In this document: in pieces, positions 1-7,111 of the stretch
How positions within the stretch are numbered: position 1 is the stretch's first letter
Layout: the number at the start of each line of letters is the position of its first letter
Assembly: GCA_937991555.1 (NCBI GenBank)
Contig: CALKHU010000201.1
Location: 1 to 12,892, forward strand
DNA: 12,892 nucleotides
Reading direction: 5' to 3'
From: an uncultured Caulobacter sp.
Lineage (GTDB): Bacteria; Pseudomonadota; Alphaproteobacteria; Caulobacterales; Caulobacteraceae
Notes under the pieces: generated by a model
What the model was told of the DNA's origin: nothing
What the model saw: the letters and a program-made list of their open reading frames with translations, nothing else
The model's database searches: none
Program-made: the position numbers and the translations under genes

Positions 1-28
1 TCCCTGCAACAGCTTCAACCGGCATCGG

Positions 29-59
29 GGGGACAGCCATGCTTCGCCAAGCAGTCCCC
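29..59 (-). terminator. Hairpin just beyond the nitronate monooxygenase-like gene, possible weak terminator
   Basis: An imperfect hairpin lies two bases past the stop of the minus-strand gene. The outer arms are GGGGAC (29-34) and GTCCCC (54-59). The inner arms are TGCTT (40-44) and AAGCA (49-53), with a CGCC loop and a five-base bulge (35-39). On the minus strand it is followed by C/G-rich sequence rather than a T run, so it is not a textbook intrinsic terminator. Its position fits 3'-end formation or stabilisation of the transcript. Bases 1-28 show no gene I can support. Confidence 0.35.
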
Positions 60-61
60 TG

Positions 62-1003
62 CTACCCGCCGTACGTCTTCCCCAGCTCCGCCGTCACCGC
101 CCGGAACTCCTCGACCGTGTCGCGAATGATGTCGGCGACGGGGCGCACGCTGTCGATGCGGCCGGCGACCTGCCCGGAGAGCGCGATCGAGGCTTCCATG
201 TCGCCGCCGAAGTAGAGGTCGAGCGCATTGCCGAACTCCTTCATCGCGCCCTCCGGCGGCGGCTCCAGTTCCATCCGGGTCGTCTTTTCTGTGCGCAGGG
301 CGCGCAGGGCCGGGCCGGGCCCATGGCGGTTGAGGAACACGGTGTCGGTCTCAGCCGCGGCCAGGATGGCGTTCTTCCAGTTGTCATGCACCGGCGACTC
401 GGCCGCGCTGACCATCCGGGTGCCCATCTGGACGCCCTCGGCGCCCAGCGCGAAGGCGGCGGCCATGGTGCGGCCGTCGAGCATTCCACCGGCCGCGATG
501 ATCGGCACATCGACCTTGCTGGCGACCAGCGGCAACAGGACCATGGTCGCGACCTCGCGCGGGTTCTTGAAGCCGCCCCCTTCTCCGCCCTCGACCACAA
601 GCCCGTCGACGCCGGCCTCGACGGCCTTGAGCGCCGCCTGCAGCGACGGCACGACGTGGAAGACCGTCAGTCCCGCGCCCTTCAGCGCCTCGCAGTACTT
701 GCGCGGGTCGCCGGCGGAGGTGGTGACGAACTTCACGCCCTGGTCGATCACGAACTGGACGATATCCGGATCGCGGACAAAGGCCTGGGCGATGTTGACG
801 CCGAAGGGCTTGTCGGTGAGGCCCCGCATCTTGCGGATTTCCTCGCGCACCTCGTCGAGCCGGCCGGACGACGTCTCGATGATCCCCAGCCCGCCAGCGT
901 TCGACACCGCCGAGGCCAGCTGAGCGCGGGCGATCCAGCCCATCGGGGCCTGGACGATGGGATACTGGACGCCCAGCATCCGCGTAAGGCGATTGTCGAT
1001 CAT
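62..1003 (-). CDS. Nitronate monooxygenase-like, FMN-dependent TIM-barrel oxidoreductase
   Basis: A 313-residue protein of the nitronate monooxygenase / 2-nitropropane dioxygenase / FabK-like superfamily, cytosolic enzymes that bind FMN in a TIM barrel. Visible motifs: QAPM (18-21), AGGLG (36-40), GVN (68-70), VVEGGEGGGF (136-145), PIIAAGGM (167-174) and the phosphate-binding VQMGTR (191-196). Length is usual for the family. Classical nitronate monooxygenases and FabK carry a catalytic His in an E-A-G-G-H motif; here that position is Phe145 (G-G-G-F). The true reaction may therefore not be nitronate oxidation, and 'NAD(P)H-dependent flavin oxidoreductase' is the safer reading. The ATG at 1003 is preceded by AGGGGAG with a six-base spacer. 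The gene stands alone and is transcribed away from the MoxR operon. The superfamily assignment is firm; the substrate is unknown. Confidence 0.88.
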   Translation of the reverse strand: MIDNRLTRMLGVQYPIVQAPMGWIARAQLASAVSNAGGLGIIETSSGRLDEVREEIRKMRGLTDKPFGVNIAQAFVRDPDIVQFVIDQGVKFVTTSAGDPRKYCEALKGAGLTVFHVVPSLQAALKAVEAGVDGLVVEGGEGGGFKNPREVATMVLLPLVASKVDVPIIAAGGMLDGRTMAAAFALGAEGVQMGTRMVSAAESPVHDNWKNAILAAAETDTVFLNRHGPGPALRALRTEKTTRMELEPPPEGAMKEFGNALDLYFGGDMEASIALSGQVAGRIDSVRPVADIIRDTVEEFRAVTAELGKTYGG

Positions 1004-1138
1004 GCGCGTCTCCCCTGCTTCCCGGAAAGGCTAGCAGACGAACAACTGTTTGGAAGGCGTCCGGCGACGGAAAAACGGCGCCGCCCGGCGCAAGCGTCGA
1101 TTGTGCCGCCGCCGCGCGCGCGTGTATGCAGGCGTCGG
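1004..1138. promoter_or_regulatory. Divergent intergenic region between the flavoenzyme gene and the MoxR operon
   Basis: This 135-base gap separates two outward-facing genes and must hold both promoters unless the operon is read from further away. I see the minus-strand Shine-Dalgarno (complement of about 1010-1016) and a GCTAGC element on the minus strand near 1030-1035 that partly resembles a Caulobacter -10 box (GCTANAWC). No convincing -35 partner is visible, and I found no clear plus-strand promoter. The role follows from gene layout rather than a recognised site. Confidence 0.4.
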
Positions 1139-1774
1139 ATGGGGCGACAACAGTCGAGCAGTGCGGACGGCTTGGGCGCGGGGGACCTCGCGGACGCCCA
1201 CCGCGAACTGCTGCAGGACCGGACCCTGCAGTTCGACGTCGAGCGCTATCGGCCGACCGAGCCGCCGAAGTGGGCGGGCGGGCTGGCGGAGGCCCTGCTG
1301 GCGCTCGGACCGGGGTTGCAGATCCTGTTCTGGAGCCTCGTGGCGCTCGCCGTGATCGGCATCCTCTACGTCATCGCGCGAAACGTCCTCGGAGTCCGGT
1401 TCGGCGAGCGCCCCGGCCGGGGCCCGGCCCTCGGCCCCGAGCCGGACTGGCGGCCGACGGCGCAGCAGGCCCGGGTGCTATTGGCGGACGCCGACGCCCT
1501 GGCCGCGGACGGCCGCTTCGACGAAGCCGCCCACCTTCTGCTGCTGCGGGGCGTGCAGGACATCCGTGACCAGCGTCCGGGGGTCGTCCGGCCGGCGCTG
1601 ACCAGCCGCGACATCGCTGCGCTGGAGGTCCTGCCCGACGCCGCACGCAGCGCCTTCGGGGCGATCGCCCAGATCGTGGAACGCAGCTTCTTCGGCGGGC
1701 GCGCCGTCGGACCTGACGGCTGGCGGACCTGCCGGGCCGCCTACGAGACCTTCGCCCTGGGCGGCGGCGCATGA
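1139..1774 (+). CDS. DUF4129 domain membrane protein, first gene of the MoxR operon
   Basis: A 211-residue protein with one predicted membrane helix (about 61-83) after a polar N-terminal segment, then a cytoplasmic or periplasmic helical domain. The C-terminal part has the DUF4129 pattern: ALTSRDI (153-159), VERSFFGGR (180-188), then W195 and CRAAYETF (198-205). DUF4129 also occurs at the C-terminus of transglutaminase-like TgpA proteins, which are themselves often linked to MoxR-DUF58 pairs. The reading frame is open upstream to 323, but that part lies antisense to the flavoenzyme gene. I place the start at ATG 1139, which has AGG (1130-1132) six bases upstream and gives an N-terminus of plausible length; GTG 1103 is an alternative. 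The stop overlaps the next start (ATGA). Molecular function is unknown. Confidence 0.82.
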   Translation: MGRQQSSSADGLGAGDLADAHRELLQDRTLQFDVERYRPTEPPKWAGGLAEALLALGPGLQILFWSLVALAVIGILYVIARNVLGVRFGERPGRGPALGPEPDWRPTAQQARVLLADADALAADGRFDEAAHLLLLRGVQDIRDQRPGVVRPALTSRDIAALEVLPDAARSAFGAIAQIVERSFFGGRAVGPDGWRTCRAAYETFALGGGA

Positions 1775-2988
1775 GCCGCGAAGCCCGCCGGCAGGCGCTG
1801 TTCCGGGGTCGGACGGTCCTGATCATGATCCTCGTCGGGGTCCTGGCCTTCGCTGCCCTGGCGGTGCTGAGCGTCTACGCGCCCAGCCTCCGCAGCGGCG
1901 ATGACGGCGGCGGGCATGCCCTGTCGAAGAGCGGAGTCGGCTTTGCCGGGGTGGTTAAACTGCTGCGCGCGGAAGGCGAGCCCGTGGTCGTCAGCCGCGG
2001 CGACGGTCCTGCGTCACGGACCCGGGGCCTGCTGGTGATGACTCCGTCGCCCTATCACGACGCCGAGGCGATACGGTCGACGCCGTTCGGCGGCGTGCGG
2101 CTGGTCGTGCTGCCCAAGTGGCATTCTTCGCCGCACCCCGCCCGACGGGGCTGGGTCGCGATGGCCAAGCCCATCGCCCCGGCGATGCTCGAGGAGAGCG
2201 GCGCGCTGCAGGCCTGGACGAAGCGCGCCAGAATCAGCCGCCGGGACGGCGTCAGCAGTCCCCTGGTCGCCTTCGACCACGGCGAACGCCTGCGCGCCGG
2301 TCCGGTCGATCGTCTGCAGACGATCGCCTCCGGCGATCTTGAGCCGGTGTTGACCGACGAGACCGGCGGCGTCCTGCTGGCGCGCAACCGCGACAGCACC
2401 GTCTACATCCTCTCCGATCCCGACCTGCTCAACACCATGGGCCTGAAGAGCCTGGCCACCGCCCGCGTCGCCGACGCCATCGTCGCGCGCGCCCGGCCAG
2501 CGGGACCGATCATCTTCGATGTCAGCCTGCACGGCTTCAAGCGATCGCGGAACGTCTTCGCCCTGGCGCTTGAGCCGCCGTTCCTTGGAGGCACGCTGTG
2601 CGCAGTGGCCGCCGCCCTGCTCGCCGGAATGGCCGCAGCCGTCCGGTTCGGCCCGACCCGCCGCGCCCGGCCGCCCTACGCCATGGGCAAGGAAGCCCTG
2701 GTCGAGAACACCGCCGGTCTTATCCGGATGGCCCGCCGGGAACACCGGATGGCCGACGGCTATGCGCGCCTGTGCCGCGAGCTCGCGGCCCGGGCGGTCG
2801 GCGCGCCGAGACAGCTGGATCCGGACCAGCTGGACGCCTTTCTCGACCGGCTCAGCGCGCAGCGCGGGGCCGGCGCCTTCACTGACCTGGCGAGGGCGGC
2901 CCGCGGGGCGGGCAATCTCGCCGACCTGATGGCGGTGGCCCGCAAGCTTTATGACTGGAGACTGGAGATGACGCGTGCAAGTCGCTGA
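1771..2988 (+). CDS. DUF4350 domain-containing membrane protein
   Basis: A 405-residue protein with a membrane helix near the N-terminus (about 15-36), a long soluble region, a second membrane helix (about 270-292) and a charged helical tail. Family-type motifs are KSGVGFAGVVKLL (53-65), resembling the start of DUF4350; LSDPDLLNTMGL (214-225), matching the usual N/S-D-P-D-L-L-N signature; and ALVENTAGLIRM (309-320). The soluble domain is probably exported between the two helices, but topology is inferred. It overlaps the DUF4129 gene by four bases (ATGA) and the MoxR gene by 14 bases, so translation is probably coupled. In other genomes DUF4350 proteins accompany MoxR/DUF58 genes. No catalytic motif is visible. 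It may be a structural or substrate-sensing component; that is inference. Confidence 0.85.
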   Translation: MSREARRQALFRGRTVLIMILVGVLAFAALAVLSVYAPSLRSGDDGGGHALSKSGVGFAGVVKLLRAEGEPVVVSRGDGPASRTRGLLVMTPSPYHDAEAIRSTPFGGVRLVVLPKWHSSPHPARRGWVAMAKPIAPAMLEESGALQAWTKRARISRRDGVSSPLVAFDHGERLRAGPVDRLQTIASGDLEPVLTDETGGVLLARNRDSTVYILSDPDLLNTMGLKSLATARVADAIVARARPAGPIIFDVSLHGFKRSRNVFALALEPPFLGGTLCAVAAALLAGMAAAVRFGPTRRARPPYAMGKEALVENTAGLIRMARREHRMADGYARLCRELAARAVGAPRQLDPDQLDAFLDRLSAQRGAGAFTDLARAARGAGNLADLMAVARKLYDWRLEMTRASR

Positions 2989-3931
2989 GGTGAGGACGAT
3001 CGCCGATCGCGTCCGGGCGGAGATCGGCAAGGCCGTTGTGGGTCAGGCCGACACCGTCGACCTGATGCTGATCGCCCTGTTCGCCGGCGGCCATGTCCTG
3101 CTCGAGGGGCCGCCGGGGACGGCGAAGACCTTTCTCGCCCAGAGCTTCGCCGGCACGCTCGGCATCCGGTTCGGCCGCGTGCAGTTCACGCCGGACCTGA
3201 TGCCCGGCGACATCATCGGCGCCAACCTGTTCAACTTCCAGACCAGCAGCTTCACCCTGACCAAGGGGCCGATCTTCTGCGACCTGCTGCTGGCCGACGA
3301 GATCAACCGGACGCCGCCCAAGACCCAGGCGGCCCTGCTGGAAGCCATGCAGGAGCGGTTCGTCACCCTCGACGGCAAGCGGCACCCGCTGGGCGACCGC
3401 TTCATGGTGGTCGCCACGCAAAACCCGATCGAGCAGCAGGGAACCTACCCCCTGCCCGAGGCGCAGCTGGACCGGTTCCTGTTCAAGCAGGTTCTTTCCT
3501 ATCCTTCGCCCGAGGAAGAGAAGGCGATCGTGTTGCTTCACGGCGGATCCGCCGGCCTTCCTGACATCGCCGGGCTGGGCGTCGAAACGGCGGTCGACGC
3601 GGCGCAGCTCGATGCGGCGGCGAAGACGGTCTCGGCGGTGCGTCTGACCGACGACATCGCCGACTACGTCGTGCGACTGATCCGGGCCACCCGGGAGACC
3701 GGCGACATCGAGACCGGCGCCTCGCCCCGCTGCGCCGCCATGCTGGCCATCGCCGCGCGCGCCAGGGCGGTGCTGGACGGCCGCGACTACGTGATCCCGG
3801 ACGACGTCAAGGCGCTGGCCCTCCCGGCCCTGCGCCACCGGGTGATCCTGTCGCCCGCCGCCGAGATCGAGGGTCGCAAGGTCGACCAGATCCTGCGCGG
3901 CCTGATCGAGCAGGTCGAGGCGCCGCGGTGA
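2975..3931 (+). CDS. MoxR family AAA+ ATPase
   Basis: A 318-residue AAA+ ATPase of the MoxR class, cytosolic and expected to form hexameric rings that remodel a protein substrate with a von Willebrand A partner. Walker A is GPPGTAKT (45-52), Walker B LLLADEIN (104-111), sensor 1 ATQNP (147-151), an Arg in AQLDRF (163-168), and sensor 2 GASPR (248-252). QFTPDLMPGDIIG (70-82) and QGTYPLPEAQLDRF are also characteristic. All key nucleotide-handling residues are present and the length is standard. The start is GTG 2975, with GGAG (2964-2967) seven bases upstream, inside the end of the DUF4350 gene. The stop overlaps the GTG of the DUF58 gene. The family is certain; the substrate is unknown. Confidence 0.96.
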   Translation: MQVAEVRTIADRVRAEIGKAVVGQADTVDLMLIALFAGGHVLLEGPPGTAKTFLAQSFAGTLGIRFGRVQFTPDLMPGDIIGANLFNFQTSSFTLTKGPIFCDLLLADEINRTPPKTQAALLEAMQERFVTLDGKRHPLGDRFMVVATQNPIEQQGTYPLPEAQLDRFLFKQVLSYPSPEEEKAIVLLHGGSAGLPDIAGLGVETAVDAAQLDAAAKTVSAVRLTDDIADYVVRLIRATRETGDIETGASPRCAAMLAIAARARAVLDGRDYVIPDDVKALALPALRHRVILSPAAEIEGRKVDQILRGLIEQVEAPR

Positions 3932-5241
3932 TCTACCCCACGCTCAGGGCGGTTGTGGTTGCAGCGCTCGGCGCGCCGGCGGCCATCGTCTTGGGCGTGG
4001 CCGCGCCGCAGCTGTGGCTGGCGGCGCCGGTCTGGCTGGCCCTGCTCGCCGCCCTGGCCGGCGTCGACGCCCTGCTGGCCTGGCGGGCCGGGCGCGGCGT
4101 GTCCCTGACTCTCGTCGCGCCGGTCCGGCTCGGCGTCGGGGCGACGGGCGAAGGATCGCTCGGCGTCGCGTTCGGCGGCGCGGCGCCACGGACCGTCGAG
4201 CTCGCCGTCGAAACCGACGCGCGGATTCAGGTCGCGCCGGACCGGGTGAGCATCGAAACCGAGGGGCGCGAGGGCGCCCTGCAGCTGACTCTCACGCCGC
4301 GACGGCGCGGCGAAGGCGCGTTCGAACGGGCGTGGGCGCGCTGGAAGGGACCGATGGGCCTGGTCTGGGCGCAGCACGGCAAGGCGCTCGACCGCCGCAC
4401 GGTGCTCACCCCCGACATCGCCGGCGTCAAGCGGGAGGCCATGCGCCTGTTCGCTCGCGACGCGATGTTCGGGGTCAAGGCCCAGATCGACACCGGCGAA
4501 GGCGCCGAGTACCACGCCCTGCGCGACTTCGCAGAAGGCATGGACCCCCGCACGGTCGACTGGAAGCAGTCGGCCCGCCACGGGAAGCTGATCGCCAAGG
4601 AGTACCGGACCGAGCGCAACCACCACATCCTGCTCGCGCTCGACACCGGCCGGACCATGTGCGAGCCGCTGGCCGGCCTGCCGCGCATCGACCGGGCCAT
4701 CAACGCCGCTCTCACCCTGGCCTACGTCAGCCTGAAGATCGGCGACCGGGTCGGACTGTTCGGCTTCGACGCCCGGCCGCGCCTGTCGACCGGCGTCGCG
4801 GCCGGCGTCGGCTCGTTCCCGATGCTGGAACACCTCGCGGCGGGACTCGACTACTCCGACGAGGAGACCAACTACACGCTCGGCCTGACCCAGCTGGCCG
4901 CCGACCTGGAGCGGCGCTCGCTGATCGTCGTGTTCACCGAGTTCGCCGATCCCACCAGCGCCGAGCTTCTGATCGAGAACGCCGGCCGGCTGGCGCGCCG
5001 CCACCTGCTCCTGTTCGTCGTCTTCCGCGACGAGGAGCTCGAGGCCATCGCCCAGGCCGAGCCCGTGGAGCCCGACGCCGTGTCCAGGTCCGTCGCGGCG
5101 GCCGCCCTGCTGCGCGAACGCGAGCTGGTCATCACCCGCCTGCGCCGGGTCGGGGCGCTGATCGTCGACGCACCGGTCGAGGGCGTCGGTCCGCGGCTGC
5201 TCAACGCCTATCTCGACCTCAAGCGACGCGACCTGCTCTAG
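3928..5241 (+). CDS. DUF58 protein with von Willebrand A-like domain, MoxR partner
   Basis: A 437-residue protein. Two hydrophobic N-terminal stretches (about 6-24 and 28-51) suggest a membrane anchor; a beta-rich segment (about 58-165) precedes the DUF58/vWA region. The DUF58 signature EYHALRDFAEGMDPRTVDWK spans 194-213 and is followed by QSARHGKL. The vWA-like core has LLALDTGRT (235-243) and VVFTEF (334-339). The metal-site motif reads D-T-G-R-T rather than the classical D-x-S-x-S, and Glu338 stands where Asp is common, so metal binding may be altered or absent. The start is GTG 3928, with GAGG (3917-3920) seven bases upstream, overlapping the MoxR stop by four bases. DUF58-MoxR pairs are very widely conserved neighbours, so it is probably the adaptor or co-chaperone for the ATPase. 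Confidence 0.93.
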   Translation: MIYPTLRAVVVAALGAPAAIVLGVAAPQLWLAAPVWLALLAALAGVDALLAWRAGRGVSLTLVAPVRLGVGATGEGSLGVAFGGAAPRTVELAVETDARIQVAPDRVSIETEGREGALQLTLTPRRRGEGAFERAWARWKGPMGLVWAQHGKALDRRTVLTPDIAGVKREAMRLFARDAMFGVKAQIDTGEGAEYHALRDFAEGMDPRTVDWKQSARHGKLIAKEYRTERNHHILLALDTGRTMCEPLAGLPRIDRAINAALTLAYVSLKIGDRVGLFGFDARPRLSTGVAAGVGSFPMLEHLAAGLDYSDEETNYTLGLTQLAADLERRSLIVVFTEFADPTSAELLIENAGRLARRHLLLFVVFRDEELEAIAQAEPVEPDAVSRSVAAAALLRERELVITRLRRVGALIVDAPVEGVGPRLLNAYLDLKRRDLL

Positions 5242-5249
5242 GACCCGCC

Positions 5250-6236
5250 ATGGCCCAGATCCAGCTCAAGAGCCATCGTTTCCGGACCGAGCGCGAGGCC
5301 TCGTGGCGGCGCCTCGAAAGCCTGCTGGGCAAGGTCCAGCGCAAGTCCGTCGACAGCCTGTCCGACGACGAACTGCTCGAAGTCCCGGTGCTCTACCGCT
5401 CGGCGATGTCGTCGCTGTCGGTGGCCCGCTCGATCTCGCTGGACCAGGGCGCGACCGGCTATCTCGAGAGCCTTTGCCTGCGCGCCTACCTGTTCGTCTA
5501 TGGCGTCCGGTCGACGCCGCTGGAACGGCTGGCGCGGTTCTTCACGGGCGACTGGCCGCGCGCCGTGCGCGGCCTGTGGCGGGAGACCCTGGTCTCGCTG
5601 CTGCTGTTCGCGGTCGGCGTGGCGACGGCCTTCGCCCTCACCCTGTCCGACCCGGACTGGTTCTACTCCTTCATGCCCGCCGAGATGGCCCAGGGCCGGG
5701 ACCCCGGGGCGAGCACGGCGGACCTGCGCAAGACCCTGTACGACTCCGGCGAGGGGCTGGCGGCCTTCTCGTCGTTCCTGTTCACCCACAACGCCCAGAT
5801 CGCCATCTTCGCCTTCGCGCTCGGTTTCGCCTTCTGCCTGCCGACCGCCCTGCTCATCGTCTATAACGGGCTGACCGTCGGCGCCTTCGTGGCCCTGTTC
5901 GTCAGTCGCGGCCTCGGGACGGAGGTGGCCGGCTGGCTGCTGATCCACGGCGTCACCGAGCTGTCAGCGGTGATCCTGGCCGGGGCGGCGGGTCTTCACA
6001 TCGGCCGGGCGGTCATCGCGCCCGGCGACCGGCCGCGGGTCGAGGCCGCCGCCGAGGCGGGCCGTCGCGGCGCGCTGGTGATGGCCGGCGCGGTGATCAT
6101 GCTGATGTTCGCCGGCCTGCTCGAAGGCTTCGGGCGGCAGCTGATCACCCATGACGGCGTCCGCTTCGCCGTCGCCGGCGCCACGGCCCTTGTATGGGGC
6201 CTGTACTTCTACGGCCCCCGTCCGAGGCCGGCATGA
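5250..6236 (+). CDS. Stage II sporulation protein M (SpoIIM) family membrane protein
   Basis: A 328-residue integral membrane protein. A soluble, charged N-terminal portion (1-110) is followed by about five or six membrane helices (approximately 112-132, 184-204, 206-220, 228-250, 273-293, 303-321). Family features include THNAQIAIFAF (179-189), LLIHGVTELSAVILAG (230-245) and LLEGFGRQLI (290-299), the conserved H-G-x-x-E and E-x-F polar residues within the membrane. The frame is open far upstream inside the DUF58 gene, but ATG 5250 is chosen because AGGA (5240-5243) lies six bases upstream, overlapping the DUF58 stop, and because the N-terminus matches the family. The name comes from Bacillus engulfment; members occur in many non-sporulating bacteria beside MoxR genes, so no sporulation role is implied. 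It may be a channel or membrane-remodelling component. Confidence 0.9.
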   Translation: MAQIQLKSHRFRTEREASWRRLESLLGKVQRKSVDSLSDDELLEVPVLYRSAMSSLSVARSISLDQGATGYLESLCLRAYLFVYGVRSTPLERLARFFTGDWPRAVRGLWRETLVSLLLFAVGVATAFALTLSDPDWFYSFMPAEMAQGRDPGASTADLRKTLYDSGEGLAAFSSFLFTHNAQIAIFAFALGFAFCLPTALLIVYNGLTVGAFVALFVSRGLGTEVAGWLLIHGVTELSAVILAGAAGLHIGRAVIAPGDRPRVEAAAEAGRRGALVMAGAVIMLMFAGLLEGFGRQLITHDGVRFAVAGATALVWGLYFYGPRPRPA

Positions 6237-7111
6237 CCACGCTCGACACGTCCCGCGCCGCCGACGAGCGGGCGCTGATCACGCCGGAGGGAGTCGACCT
6301 GCGGGTGCGGATCGCCCGCCCCGGCGAGCGGCTGACAGCGCTGCTGATCGACCTGGCGATCCTCGTCGGGGCCATGATCGTCATGATGTTCATCATCGGC
6401 GGGGCCGCCTCGGCGGCGGGCGGCAGCGCCGGGGAATTCATGTTCGTGATCTTCACCCTCGGCCTGTTCCTGCTGCGCAACGGCTGGTTCATCGCTTGGG
6501 AACTGACGCCCGCGGCGGCGACGCCGGGCAAGCGGTCCCAAGGCCTGCGGGTGGCCGCGCGGAACGGCGGCCGGCTGACGGCGGAGGCGATCCTGGCCCG
6601 CAACGCCCTGCGGGAGCTCGAGCTGTTCCTGCCCCTCAGCATGCTGACGTGGGCGACCTTCAGCGGCCAGTCCGGGGTCGACGGCTGGACCAACCTGTTC
6701 GGCGTCATCTGGGCGGGCGTGTTCGCCCTCTTTCCGCTGTTCAACCGCGACCACCTGCGGGTCGGCGATCTGCTGGCCGGCACCTGGGTGGTCCATGCGC
6801 CGAAGGTCGCGTTGCTGCGCGACCTCGTCGACGACCGCCCGGCCCTGCAGGACCGCTTCGCCTTCACCCAGGCCCAGCTGGACGCCTACGGCGTCAAGGA
6901 GCTGCACGTGCTCGAGGACGTCCTGCGCCGCCAGGACCGCAAGCTGATGGCCGCGGTCGCCGACCGGATTCGCCGGAAGATCGGCTGGACCCAGCCGGCC
7001 GACGAGATGGACCAGACCTTCCTGTCCGCCTACTACGCCGCCCTGCGCGGGCGTCTGGAGACCCGGATGCTGCTGGGCCGGCGCAAGCGCGACAAGTTCG
7101 ATTCGGCCTGA
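6233..7111 (+). CDS. RDD family membrane protein with long C-terminal extension
   Basis: A 292-residue protein, last in the operon. The RDD domain covers about 29-190: the first conserved Arg and Asp are in GERLTALLID (31-40), and the later Asp is in HLRVGDLLAGTW (174-185). Membrane helices lie at about 36-58, 66-82 and 153-170. The ATPGK motif (96-100) is typical. Beyond the RDD domain a charged soluble tail of about 100 residues (190-292) contains QAQLDAYGVKELHVLEDVLR, expected in the cytoplasm. I place the start at ATG 6233, overlapping the SpoIIM stop (ATGA) with GAGG (6224-6227) upstream; ATG 6194 would give a longer but less likely product. RDD proteins are proposed transporters in some bacteria (Na+/H+ exchange), but no transport role is shown here. 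Confidence 0.88.
   Translation: MTTLDTSRAADERALITPEGVDLRVRIARPGERLTALLIDLAILVGAMIVMMFIIGGAASAAGGSAGEFMFVIFTLGLFLLRNGWFIAWELTPAAATPGKRSQGLRVAARNGGRLTAEAILARNALRELELFLPLSMLTWATFSGQSGVDGWTNLFGVIWAGVFALFPLFNRDHLRVGDLLAGTWVVHAPKVALLRDLVDDRPALQDRFAFTQAQLDAYGVKELHVLEDVLRRQDRKLMAAVADRIRRKIGWTQPADEMDQTFLSAYYAALRGRLETRMLLGRRKRDKFDSA

Noticed and set aside
323..1138. Upstream extension of the DUF4129 reading frame, antisense to the flavoenzyme gene
   Set aside because: The conserved flavoenzyme motifs are on the other strand. The extension is an open frame produced by GC-rich codon usage, and a suitable start exists at 1139.
2014..3030. Long minus-strand open frame opposite the DUF4350 gene
   Set aside because: There is no recognisable domain, the composition is shadow-like, and the plus strand carries DUF4350 motifs. 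The same applies to the minus-strand frames at 2879-3838 and 3787-5004.
4014..5249. Upstream extension of the SpoIIM reading frame through the DUF58 gene
   Set aside because: It translates to Arg/Ala/Pro-rich sequence typical of a GC frame shadow. DUF58 is firmly coded in the overlapping frame, and SpoIIM homology begins at 5250.
5250..6236. Sporulation function suggested by the SpoIIM name
   Set aside because: The neighbourhood and taxon do not suggest an endospore former. The family is widespread in non-sporulating bacteria in MoxR operons.
1139..7111. MoxR-vWA operon as an antiphage defence system
   Set aside because: Some MoxR-vWA sets belong to predicted conflict systems, but here there is no effector such as a nuclease, protease or pore toxin, no mobile element and no change in composition. 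The gene set resembles the conserved housekeeping envelope-type cluster.
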